NCBI GenBank assembly: GCA_964518905.1
Contig: CAZFJL010000013.1
Span: forward strand, 1-64,000
Length of the DNA: 64,000 bases
Direction: 5' to 3'
From: RDYZ01 sp964518905
GTDB lineage: Bacteria > Cyanobacteriota > Cyanobacteriia > Cyanobacteriales > Geitlerinemataceae
A program made the position numbers and the translations under genes. Positions 17,401-24,151 of this stretch are shown here, in pieces. The notes beneath the pieces were generated by a model, which saw only the letters and a program-made list of their open reading frames with translations, searched no databases and was not told the origin of the DNA. The first letter of the stretch is position 1, and the number at the start of each line of letters is the position of its first letter.

Positions 17401-17937
17401 GGGCTGATCGGTGGCGATCGACGGCCAGGTGATGCCATCGCTAAAGTCGATCGCGTGGGCGGTCGTGGCGATAAATGAGCCGCTGAGATCGAGGCTGGCG
17501 CGATCGCCGAAGTGAATGCCGTTTGGTGCGAGAAAAATCAGATCGGCATTGGCGGCCAGCGTGCCGTTAATGTCGGCGATCGCCGAACCCGTCACGCGGG
17601 CGAGGATGCGATCGACACTATCCGGCGTGACAAACGTCGCGCGAGTGCCATCACGGAGGACAAACTGTTCAAAACTATGAAATAAATTCGATCCGGCGAT
17701 CGTACCGCCGAGGATGTCGATGCCGGTGTCGCTATCCAGCGCGATCGAAGCTTGCGGTAGCGTGGCATCCGGGATGATCTGCGCGATCGCGGGAGGTGTC
17801 AGCATCCCCAAAACGCCCAGACAAGTCAACCCGATGAACGCAGAGATGGGTGTGACGTTGCTGTGTGTACCGGCCCTAAGCGAATAGGCGCGATCACCGA
17901 TGAATCGAACCGGGTGATTGCGGTGCGGGTTATTCAT
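14434..17937 (-). CDS. Two-partner-secretion adhesin (filamentous haemagglutinin N-terminal domain)
   Basis: This 1167-residue protein is predicted to be exported. An N-terminal extension with a hydrophobic stretch (about residues 30-50) ends in a signal-peptidase site after PPAIAQ. A TPS domain follows at about 55-170: it has the diagnostic SNLFHSFEQF block, then the NPNGI-like NAD-LIFLAPNGIHFGD motif. The rest is a repetitive beta-helix rich in GGAI, GGN and DAGN-type turns. Such TpsA proteins pass through a dedicated TpsB outer-membrane pore and act in adhesion or cell-cell interaction. No TpsB partner is encoded in this window. The stop lies 6 bases from the convergent CheA gene. The long overlapping open frames on the plus strand are shadows. 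Confidence 0.88.
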   Translation of the reverse strand: MNNPHRNHPVRFIGDRAYSLRAGTHSNVTPISAFIGLTCLGVLGMLTPPAIAQIIPDATLPQASIALDSDTGIDILGGTIAGSNLFHSFEQFVLRDGTRATFVTPDSVDRILARVTGSAIADINGTLAANADLIFLAPNGIHFGDRASLDLSGSFIATTAHAIDFSDGITWPSIATDQPPLLSVNVPAGLQFDAAIEPGTITAIGGDQVVSVPSFIARLLSQALMEDAITSTLSTGRSESVLATSPGQTLGLIGGNIDVQRTQLDAPSGAIVLGGVRSGRVGLDNLDQSQGASLDFQAADLGGRIQLRDRAALTANGFPSGSITLAAESIAINGGAFAQLQNFDAMPGGDLSLTAISDIAIDGTPQDGQGSFLTTETFGDGQGGNIMVSADRFEVINGAIAITLSYSAGMSGNVTVDVGDQLAIRGFKAEQPGEISNLSSIALAAGNGGDIQVQGRHLLLDAGGTITTLTIGSGQSGDIEIAASESVRLQGTEPGNQGSTLGTGTLDLGNAGNVEIVTPQLSLLDGARVGSLSVASGDAGNVTLDSAESITLRGRDPTVGGSSIVSSIESINTSTLIPRSFLAFGPNLAERVPTGNAGNLAITTALLQVQDTGQIQIANRGFGNPGRLSVVGDTLRLESGGAIAAETVTGSGGAIDLDLRVLEINNGSIRTATVNTGQGSDIYIRARDRVVVTATSLQDTETQSLRLFFSANAIPDFNIGIISGSVGEGKAGNIEIETGELILRDGGLITPSALRSGDAGSLTIQVAGDIIVDGGILTTATISQASDAGRGGDMTIAADNLSLFNGGSISTTTLGRNNAGSLNVDIRDRLLIIGGSESNLFAASGLSSGALLLGAGSVGNGGELSITAQRLVIQDRGRISSSSEGLGDAGNINIDVGSLILDNNAAIVASSNSGEGGNLAIRSRSSAILQDTSQLSTQAGSAVLGGGNGGNLSLSTGVFAAIGDSRVSANAFSGSGGQILIEARGFFLGDRSNIDASSQLGIDGIVEVNNDTIVTDPNLVSLSSELLTPNLLAQDCAASNRDRFSIVDHSRTLQLGDRTLEATTTWHDDRNWRDLTSPNTDPNTDPRSADRPVSSLTPQPRSPGETNPRSAPTEPREAIEASHWHYDESHNLQLVESAAAIPHNRLPSSCATPSPHSSDGIQSRADQ

Positions 17938-17964
17938 ATAGATGGTGTGAGCTTGATTCGTTGA

Positions 17965-18029
17965 GTTGGCTAGGTGAGTTGGCTAGGCAAGTTGGCTAAG
18001 TGATTTAGCTAGGCAAGTTGGCTAGGTGG
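17965..18029. repeat. Five tandem copies of a 13-bp repeat
   Basis: Five 13-bp units of the form GTTGGCTAGGTGA run head to tail between the adhesin gene and the thioesterase gene. The last unit contains the thioesterase stop codon and final codons, since the complement of GCTAGGT supplies the TAG. Units differ at one to three positions, so the array has drifted. It looks like a small minisatellite. Confidence 0.85.
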
Positions 18030-18537
18030 GCAGCCGGTCAAGTGCCTCTGATAGCGTCGCCGGGAGACGGCGAACAATGCGCCCCTGCTCGCGCTCAACG
18101 GTCACCAGCGTCACCCGCCCCGTGACGTAAAGCACAGCGCGATCAGGTGACGACAGCTCATAAATCCAGCCAATCCGCACGCCGCGCACCGGTTCTAGGC
18201 GAGTCCGCACCGACACCCGATCGCCCAAACGCAGGGCGCGATGATAGCGCAAGGTGAGATCCACCACCGGCAGATCACACCCCGATCGCACCAAATCCTC
18301 ATACCCCACCCCCAACGCCCGCAAACACTCAACTCGCGCCGTTTCCAGCCAGGTGATGTACGATCCATGCCACACAACACCGGCATAGTCCGTGTGATGA
18401 GGCTGCACCCGCGTCTGCACCTCAAACCAGCCATCATCCGTAAACGCACCATAGGCTGCATCAGCGATCGGCGATCGACTCGTTTTGTCCGCCCGATCGC
18501 CTGCCGTCGATTCGGTCTTGCCATCTGAATAATCCAT
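18022..18537 (-). CDS. Hotdog-fold acyl-CoA thioesterase (4HBT/YbgC family)
   Basis: The protein has 171 residues. After about 40 polar residues comes the classic 4HBT active-site block, HTDYAGVVWHGSYITWLE, with the Asp that is catalytic in 4-hydroxybenzoyl-CoA thioesterase. The remaining hotdog strands follow (LRYHRALRLGDRVSVRT and a C-terminal YVTGRVTLVTV). Family members hydrolyse acyl-CoA or acyl-ACP thioesters; in cyanobacteria one hotdog enzyme serves phylloquinone synthesis. This sequence is longer at the N terminus than that enzyme, so I do not assign that role. It is encoded upstream of the adhesin gene on the same strand, separated by the 13-bp repeats, with no evident functional link. 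Confidence 0.82.
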   Translation of the reverse strand: MDYSDGKTESTAGDRADKTSRSPIADAAYGAFTDDGWFEVQTRVQPHHTDYAGVVWHGSYITWLETARVECLRALGVGYEDLVRSGCDLPVVDLTLRYHRALRLGDRVSVRTRLEPVRGVRIGWIYELSSPDRAVLYVTGRVTLVTVEREQGRIVRRLPATLSEALDRLPT

Positions 18538-18582
18538 GCACCCACCCTAAATATTGGCTATTGGCAATCAAGAGAAATTAAT

Positions 18583-18712
18583 TAGGGCGTGTCATCAATT
18601 AGCACCAGACCCCTTACGGGGTAAGCTGTTGAACGCCCGACCCAACAAAAAACAAAAGGGGCTGAAACCCTTGCTGAATCAAGGCTACAAATTTAATTGA
18701 TGACAGCCCCTA
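18583..18712. mobile_element. MITE-like element with 19-bp terminal inverted repeats
   Basis: The ends are TAGGGCGTGTCATCAATTA (18583-18601) and, inverted, TAGGGGCTGTCATCAATTA (18694-18712), matching at 17 of 19 positions. The 130-bp body has no coding capacity, so it needs a transposase supplied elsewhere. A one-mismatch copy of the right end occurs alone near 49711-49727. Confidence 0.7.
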
Positions 18713-19097
18713 GCTCATCTTCAATTCGACGGCGCCATATTGCCAAGACACCGTACAGCACATTTTTTATTCTAAATTGTTGATCTTGGGTGTGCCCCTA
18801 GTTTTTGATCCTAAGCGCTCATCCCATTTCACAGCCCAACTGTTAAAAATCCTAAACAGTCAGACTACATCTTTCAATTCGTCTGTAAGGCTCATAAGTG
18901 AGCTTTCGAGTTGTTTGGAAAGATTGCGGAATGTTTTAAACCGCCGTCTATTGCCATACTTCGACAAACTCATTCACTCACGATCGCGCGTATGCTGAGA
19001 TCGACGACCACCGCCCGAGGCGATCGCAGCCGATCCGTGTACGCCTGAGATGTGTGCCTCCCACGTGCTGTCATAGCAGACTGTTAAAGAAAATTGC
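18713..19097. other. Gap upstream of the stress-protein gene
   Basis: This 385-base stretch is A+T-richer than its neighbours. A 73-codon open frame on the plus strand (18777-18998) has no recognisable motif and no ribosome site, so I do not call it a gene. The promoter of the gene at 19098 should lie here, but no clear -35/-10 pair was found. Confidence 0.3.
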
Positions 19098-19940
19098 ATG
19101 AAAAAGATCGAAAAAATTCTAGTCGCCGTTGCTGGACGCGGCTTATGTGAAGAAGTCGTCAACCAGTTATTGGTCTCGCCCAGCATTCAAGACGCCAAGA
19201 TCACAATCTTGCACGTTGTCCCGTCGCAAATCAGCTCCGATGCTGTTGCCGAAAAACTCGCCGAGGGCGGCAAAATCCTCGCCGATGCGGTTTCCGCGAT
19301 CAATCTCGATGCCAGCAAAATTAACCCTCGGCTCAAGCAAGGCGACCCCAAAACGATCGTCTGTGACGTTGCCCAAGAGGAAGATGCCGACCTGATCATC
19401 ATGGGATCGCGCGGTCTCGGACGTCTGGTTTCGATCCTCGAAAACTCCGTGAGCCAATACGTCTTTCAGCTTGCAGATCGTCCCATGCTGCTCGTGAAAG
19501 ACGAAGTTTACGTCAAACGCTTCAAGCGGATCATGGTCGCTCTCGACCCCTCGGACTCCGCCGCCGAAGCCCTCGAATCCGCGCTCTATCTCGCGAAGGA
19601 TTTGCCAGACTGTCAGCTCATTTTGGCTCATGTCAATCCGCCGGAACCCGAACTGGCCGCCAGCGCTGACCCCGTCCTCGCCGCCGCCGCCAAGCGTGCC
19701 TCGCTCCTGGGCGTCCCCACGACCTGCATCACCGAAACCGGCAAAGCAGGCCCCGAAATCTGCAAACTCGCGGAAGACCAAAACGCGGATCTGCTCGTCC
19801 TCGGCTCTCCCGATCGTCGCCCGAGCGTCGCGAAAGGCTTGCCGGATATCGATCGGCTACTCGGTAAATCCCTCTCGGACTACGTGCGCGTTTACGCCAA
19901 CTGCCCCGTCCTGTTAGTCCGTAACAACAGCGAAGCTTAG
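19098..19940 (+). CDS. Tandem universal stress protein (two UspA domains)
   Basis: The protein has 280 residues in two UspA-type alpha/beta domains: 1-140 starting KKIEKILVAV, and 143-277 starting FKRIMVALDPSD. The first has the ATP-binding loop pattern in MGSRGLGRLVSILENSVS; the second has a similar but less regular loop (LGSPDRR). Both end in the usual CPVLLV / RPMLLV strand. USPs of this type bind ATP and accumulate under stress; the specific trigger cannot be inferred here. It is a single-gene unit ending at the strong bidirectional terminator at 20089-20126, which it shares with psbM from the other side. Confidence 0.88.
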   Translation: MKKIEKILVAVAGRGLCEEVVNQLLVSPSIQDAKITILHVVPSQISSDAVAEKLAEGGKILADAVSAINLDASKINPRLKQGDPKTIVCDVAQEEDADLIIMGSRGLGRLVSILENSVSQYVFQLADRPMLLVKDEVYVKRFKRIMVALDPSDSAAEALESALYLAKDLPDCQLILAHVNPPEPELAASADPVLAAAAKRASLLGVPTTCITETGKAGPEICKLAEDQNADLLVLGSPDRRPSVAKGLPDIDRLLGKSLSDYVRVYANCPVLLVRNNSEA

Positions 19941-19944
19941 TTTT

Positions 19945-20030
19945 GTAGGGCATTGCCCACCATCACGGATACTGATGCGCGGGCTGATCGTGGTGGGCTG
20001 TGCCCACCCCACTGGCTACTGGCTGTCAGT
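19945..20030. repeat. Imperfect palindrome with GTGGGC-type arms
   Basis: An imperfect inverted repeat just after the stress-protein gene pairs the GGGCATTGCCCACC side with the GGTGGGCTGTGCCCACC side. The spacer includes TGCGCGGGCTGATCG. Similar GGTGGGCA-type palindromes are common intergenic repeats in cyanobacteria. No function is evident. Confidence 0.45.
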
Positions 20031-20088
20031 GCGTAATAACAGCGAAGCGTCGTTAGTCGTTAAACGTTTTGCAGCGATAGTCAAAACT

Positions 20089-20126
20089 CAAAAGCCGTCT
20101 CAAGTTTGAACCTGAGACGGCTTTTG
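20089..20126. terminator. Bidirectional intrinsic terminator
   Basis: Perfect 14-bp arms, CAAAAGCCGTCTCA and TGAGACGGCTTTTG, enclose a 10-base loop. A/T runs at both stem ends make it work in both directions, for the stress-protein gene from the left and psbM from the right. Confidence 0.9.
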
Positions 20127-20192
20127 ATTGATTGTTATCTTATTAAACCTGATTGATTCAAAAGACGAATCGATCAAGAGCGATCGTCAAGA

Positions 20193-20303
20193 CTAAGAGT
20201 TCGACTCGCGGCTTTGCGTTTGGATGTAAAGCACGAGTAGGAAGACCGTCGGAACGAGAACGAACAGCAACGTTGCCAAAAATCCAAGTTCGTTAACCTG
20301 CAT
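20193..20303 (-). CDS. psbM: Photosystem II reaction centre protein M
   Basis: A 36-residue single-span membrane protein. It begins MQVNELGFLATLLFVLVPT, continues through a hydrophobic helix to VLYIQTQS and ends in a short polar tail. Length and sequence match PsbM, a small subunit at the photosystem II dimer interface in the thylakoid membrane. The ATG is at 20303 (complement) and the stop at 20193. A ferredoxin gene lies 49 bases upstream on the same strand, so the two are probably cotranscribed; the terminator at 20089-20126 lies 67 bases downstream. Confidence 0.95.
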   Translation of the reverse strand: MQVNELGFLATLLFVLVPTVFLLVLYIQTQSRESNS

Positions 20304-20352
20304 GAAACCCAGCCTCTAAAACGATATTTGAATGATAGTTAGAACCACGATA

Positions 20353-20649
20353 TCACGGCTTGGTTTTGACGCTGACATCTCCGTTCACCAAGGTCTGACA
20401 GGCAAGACGGTAGCTTTCGGGCTTCTTACGTAAGCGACGATTTTCAACATCGGTCTTGGGTGAGAGGTTCTCCATCCCCTCCACAATTTCAACGAGGCAC
20501 TTACCACACTGACCGTAGCCACCACAGTTCGTCAGCTTGCCCCAGTTCGTATAGACATCCACATTGTTTTCTAACGCTTTGAGACGCAAGTTTGCACCCT
20601 CCATAGTGAAGGTGCTCTTGTCTTCCTCAACGAACTTAATAGTAGCCAT
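20353..20649 (-). CDS. 2Fe-2S ferredoxin-like protein
   Basis: The protein has 98 residues if begun at MATIKFVEED. The cluster ligands are seen in NCGGYGQCGKCLVEI and the distal Cys in LACQTL, the spacing of plant/adrenodoxin-type 2Fe-2S ferredoxins. The stretch before the loop is unlike photosynthetic PetF (no CRAG loop), so it is one of the alternative cyanobacterial ferredoxins. An in-frame ATG nine codons upstream (20676) cannot be excluded; neither start has a clear ribosome site, and the internal one gives the typical N terminus. It is directly upstream of psbM and likely in one transcript with it, which hints at a role near photosystem II. That link is inference. Confidence 0.85.
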   Translation of the reverse strand: MATIKFVEEDKSTFTMEGANLRLKALENNVDVYTNWGKLTNCGGYGQCGKCLVEIVEGMENLSPKTDVENRRLRKKPESYRLACQTLVNGDVSVKTKP

Positions 20650-20846
20650 AGGTCGATAGTCGATCGTAAATGACATGAGCTAAGCGCTAGCGCAGATCAT
20701 CTAAGATGTCCACGCCGCTTCTGTGAAGAATTCTAACCAGTGGTGTTAACCTTTTGCAAAGTTTCTCTGGATAGTTCGCGTGGTTTTGAACCCGCGATCG
20801 TCGTATTTTCCCCGAGGGAACCGTGCCGATCGGCGCTGATATTTGC

Positions 20847-22802
20847 CTATAACGTAGCGTCAATCTCGTCGGTGAGCGGATGGTTACCCACAGCGCGACG
20901 CAGGTTCGCCAGGGCGCGATTGTAGCCGAGGATGGCCTCCACGCGGTTACCCTCAGCCTGGGTCAAATCATTTTGGGCATTGATCACTTCGGTCTGAGTA
21001 CCAACCCCGGCATTAAAGCGCAGGCGAGCCAGATCTAGACTTTCTTTGGCGAGCTGGAGGGCATTCTCGGAGGTACTGACGTTTTGGAGGCTGGCTTCAA
21101 GTTGATAGTAAGACTGCTCGACCTGTAGGCGGACTTGGTTGCGCTGGTTGGCAAATTCGAGTTCGGCAGCCGTTTGGGCGAGCTCCTGGTCGCGGACAGC
21201 GGCTCCGGTGGCGCCACCGTTAAAGAGCTGCCAGGAGAACTGTAGACCCGCCGTATAGCCTTCCGTGAGGCCGCTAACGCCATCGTCGGAGTTGTCGAGG
21301 AGATTGGCGGACGCAAAGGCGGCGAGTTGCGGCAGTGCCGAGGCTCGGGCGACGCGTTGCTCTTGGCGTGCAATTTCGCGCTGGGCGAGCTGCTGTTCGA
21401 GTTCGGCGCGGCTGCGTAGAGCGAGGACGATCGTTTCTTCGATCGGCAAGTTCCAGGTTCCGGCGAGCTCGATCGGGTCACTAGCGCTGATGTCTAGATT
21501 GGGCGGCAGATCGAGCAATCGCGCCAGGGTGCGACGTGCAACCTGCTGATCGCTCTGAGACTGACGGAGGCGTTGTTGGTCGTTGGCAAGCTGCACTTCC
21601 GATCGCAGTACGTCAAATTGTGTCCCAACCCCGGCACGTTCAAGCGCCTGGGCATCGGCCAAGCTTTGCTCGGAGTTGATGACTGCCGACTCGGCGATCA
21701 CGACGCTTTGATCGGTGTTTTGAATGTTGTAATAGGCTTCAGAAACGCTCAGTCGGGTGTCTTCGGTTTGGCGTTCGACTTCAAGTTTGAGTAGGCGCAA
21801 CCGTTCACGGGCAGATTGAATATTGCCGTCGCGACTGCCTGCGGTAAAGATGTTGTAGCGCAGTCGTAGCTCGGTGTTCCAGCTTGTGCTAGTGGGGTCG
21901 GTCTGTAGGATGGATCGATCGCCCGTGAGTTCAACTTGTCGCTGAATGCTGATCCGGGCGTTGGCGGAGTCGCTCCAGGTGTAGTTGGAGGTGAGGTCGA
22001 GCTGTGGCCAGAGGGCGGCTTCGGCGCTGCGGAGGTTTTCCTGTTGGCGCTGGACGCTGACGATGCTGTTTTGCAGGTCGATATTGTTGCGGAGGGCGAG
22101 CGCGATCGCCTGGTCGAGGGTGATCGGCTGGTCACCGATGATGGTGACGTCTTCGGCCAGGGTGGGAAAACGCAGCGGATTAGGGTGGGGATTGAGGTAG
22201 CGCGGCGGCGGGGTATTTTCGTTAAATTGCAGCTTGATCTGGCCATCTTGGGCGATCGCGCCGTTTAGCATTTGTGCAAGATCCTGGGTGTTGGTGATGA
22301 TCGGCGATCGGCGATCGGCGGTCTCCACTTCGCTGGCGGCATCGGACTCGCCGACGACAGTAGCACTCGTCTCCTCTGGGTTCTCGTCACTCAGCCTCGT
22401 CGCTTCCACATCAGTTTCGGGTGAACTGTCTAATGCGATTTCAGTTGTGATCTCATTGACGACCTCATTCGCTGCGTCAAGCTCCAGCGTGCGTCCCGAT
22501 TCAAGCGGATTAAGATTTGGCTCATCCTGCTCGCTGCCAAGATCACCATTAATGACAGCGGTATTGGTCACGGGAACGGTCACCTCGTCGGAGTCTGGCA
22601 ATCCAGTCGTTACCGGCGCGTTAATCAGCCCGTCGTTTAGGTCGGCACTATCGGCACTATCGGCGCTGACCTGTGCCACGCGATCGGCTTGCATGTCGGC
22701 CTCGATCGACGCATCGATTTCTGTCCCCGTTGCTCGAACCGAGCCGAACATCAGCAGGATCGTGCTGGTCGTCGCAGCGAGGAGTAAGTTCAGTCGAGTC
22801 AT
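20847..22802 (-). CDS. TolC-family outer-membrane channel protein
   Basis: This 651-residue protein has an N-terminal signal peptide (hydrophobic LLLAATTSTILLMFG, then a cleavage region near ATGTE). An unusually long acidic, Ser/Asp/Glu-rich linker of about 170 residues follows. Two outer-membrane-efflux repeats start near residue 225 (PITLDQAIALALRNN). Helical repeats RLDLPPNLDIS and LDLARLRFNAGVGTQTEVINAQ are typical TolC landmarks. TolC trimers form the exit duct for type I secretion and drug efflux; in cyanobacteria a single homologue serves several such systems. No inner-membrane pump genes are adjacent. A candidate promoter lies at 22950-22978. Confidence 0.9.
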   Translation of the reverse strand: MTRLNLLLAATTSTILLMFGSVRATGTEIDASIEADMQADRVAQVSADSADSADLNDGLINAPVTTGLPDSDEVTVPVTNTAVINGDLGSEQDEPNLNPLESGRTLELDAANEVVNEITTEIALDSSPETDVEATRLSDENPEETSATVVGESDAASEVETADRRSPIITNTQDLAQMLNGAIAQDGQIKLQFNENTPPPRYLNPHPNPLRFPTLAEDVTIIGDQPITLDQAIALALRNNIDLQNSIVSVQRQQENLRSAEAALWPQLDLTSNYTWSDSANARISIQRQVELTGDRSILQTDPTSTSWNTELRLRYNIFTAGSRDGNIQSARERLRLLKLEVERQTEDTRLSVSEAYYNIQNTDQSVVIAESAVINSEQSLADAQALERAGVGTQFDVLRSEVQLANDQQRLRQSQSDQQVARRTLARLLDLPPNLDISASDPIELAGTWNLPIEETIVLALRSRAELEQQLAQREIARQEQRVARASALPQLAAFASANLLDNSDDGVSGLTEGYTAGLQFSWQLFNGGATGAAVRDQELAQTAAELEFANQRNQVRLQVEQSYYQLEASLQNVSTSENALQLAKESLDLARLRFNAGVGTQTEVINAQNDLTQAEGNRVEAILGYNRALANLRRAVGNHPLTDEIDATL

Positions 22803-23224
22803 ACGATTTAGTTCGAGCCGGTGTGGACGAATCCGAGGTACGGGTTAACAGAATTTTAAGGGGCAGACGATATTAGTCGCCTTCATTGTCGGAGGTGCTT
22901 CGAGTCGAGCCGTTGAGCGACGCTGAGATCGCTGAGATCGAAAAGCGACCGTATAAAAACCCCCTAGCACCATAGCAAGTTTGTCGAGTTTTTTACTCTA
23001 ATTTTTCCGCTGGAGCGCTGGGATGCTGGGGCGATCGCGGGGCAAATCGACCTGTCGCAATCCATTGACGTTAACAGTCAAGAACGACGGCTTTCGGGAT
23101 CGAAGACTTTTCGTAGTGGTAAAAAGTTGCATTAAGGCTCATCAATGAAACCCATGACTCGCTGATGGCTTAGAGGCCCGACCGACCGCATCGTGTGGCC
23201 TTAATCGAGGTCTGCCCGCTGCGA
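22803..23224. other. Gap between surE and the tolC-like gene
   Basis: This 422-base gap carries the candidate tolC promoter and a short direct repeat (CGCTGAGATCG twice at about 22920-22940). No coding potential or terminator was recognised after surE. Confidence 0.3.
22950..22978 (-). promoter_or_regulatory. Candidate sigma70-type promoter for the tolC-like gene
   Basis: Read on the minus strand, TTGCTA (22973-22978) and TATACG (22950-22955) are separated by 17 bases. Each matches four of six consensus positions. This would start a leader of about 140 bases. Confidence 0.4.
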
Positions 23225-23914
23225 CTAAACCGCCACGCGCACGATCGCGATTTTGCCTGCGAAACAGGCCGCCACATCCGTTCCCGGCAAAGCTTCACGG
23301 CTTTGATAATCCCCCTGATAGAGATAGCCCTCGGGCGTTTGCTGATAGTTAATCGGTAGCGGCGATGTACTCGCCTTGCAGACCACCAGATCCGGTTCCT
23401 CCACCTCATCGGCCAAATGCGGTAAATTCACGTTCCAAAACGTGCCACGATCGCAACCCCAATCGAATAAATGACCCAAGACGCGCATTGTTAATTGCGT
23501 CGATCGCTCCCAATCTAGCGGTTTGTAGCGATCGCGATACTGCGAGATCGCAATCCCCGGAATGCCATGCATTGCGCCCTCACGCACAGCGGCCAGCGTC
23601 CCGGAAATATACGCATCAACCCCCATATTTCCCCCCGCGTTAATGCCCGACAGAATCCAGCAAGGGTGCGGACAGAGCTGATGCAGCGCTAGACGGATAC
23701 AGTCGGCGGGCGTGCCGGAAATGGCGTAGTGACTGGCGTCGCGTGGGTCAACGGCGATCGGGCGATCGACGGTGACTTGGTGGCCGCAGCCGGAATATTG
23801 CCGATCGGGAGCAACGACAATTTGGGAAGATTTCCCGAGGTGATCGAGAGCAGAAGCGAGAGCCGCAATTCCGGGGGCATCGATGCCATCGTCGTTGGAC
23901 AGAAGATAGGTCAT
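23225..23914 (-). CDS. surE: 5'/3'-nucleotidase SurE
   Basis: The protein has 229 residues. The metal-binding N terminus LLSNDDGIDAPG carries the Asp-Asp pair, with the conserved GTPADC-like segment (SGTPADCIRLAL) and the SGINAGGNMG loop further on. These are hallmarks of SurE, a metal-dependent survival phosphatase that dephosphorylates nucleoside monophosphates. The start at 23914 is the family start. A MITE-like repeat sits 35 bases upstream, and the flippase-like gene is divergent beyond it. Confidence 0.93.
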   Translation of the reverse strand: MTYLLSNDDGIDAPGIAALASALDHLGKSSQIVVAPDRQYSGCGHQVTVDRPIAVDPRDASHYAISGTPADCIRLALHQLCPHPCWILSGINAGGNMGVDAYISGTLAAVREGAMHGIPGIAISQYRDRYKPLDWERSTQLTMRVLGHLFDWGCDRGTFWNVNLPHLADEVEEPDLVVCKASTSPLPINYQQTPEGYLYQGDYQSREALPGTDVAACFAGKIAIVRVAV

Positions 23915-23948
23915 GGGGAGGCGCTGTTGGCGAGCAAGACTAAACTTA

Positions 23949-24051
23949 GCAGGACTTACATAGAACTCCGACGTCTGAACCCACCGTTGCTGTTCCAGAT
24001 CTCAGGACAGCGCAAGGTCAGGACGTTTAACCTATCCTGCGTCAGTCCTGC
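23949..24051. mobile_element. MITE-like palindromic repeat upstream of surE
   Basis: Ends GCAGGACTTACATA and, inverted, GCAGGACTGACGCA enclose a body with GTTCCAGATCTCAGGAC. A second diverged copy lies at about 49745-49866, sharing the TTCCAAATTTCAGGACG-type core and the GTAAGTC end. It is non-coding and probably mobilised in trans. Confidence 0.6.
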
Positions 24052-24151
24052 GGCAATTCCGACTCTTTCATCGCAGGTTGAAGCATCGGTATCGGTTGAG
24101 ATTCGTCGGTTAATTACGTCTACTTGATCTTCTTGATCTTCCCTAGCCCCT

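Noticed and set aside
18777..18998. 73-codon frame upstream of the stress-protein gene
   Set aside because: No motif, no ribosome site and a location next to a MITE; possibly remnant sequence but not supportable as a gene.
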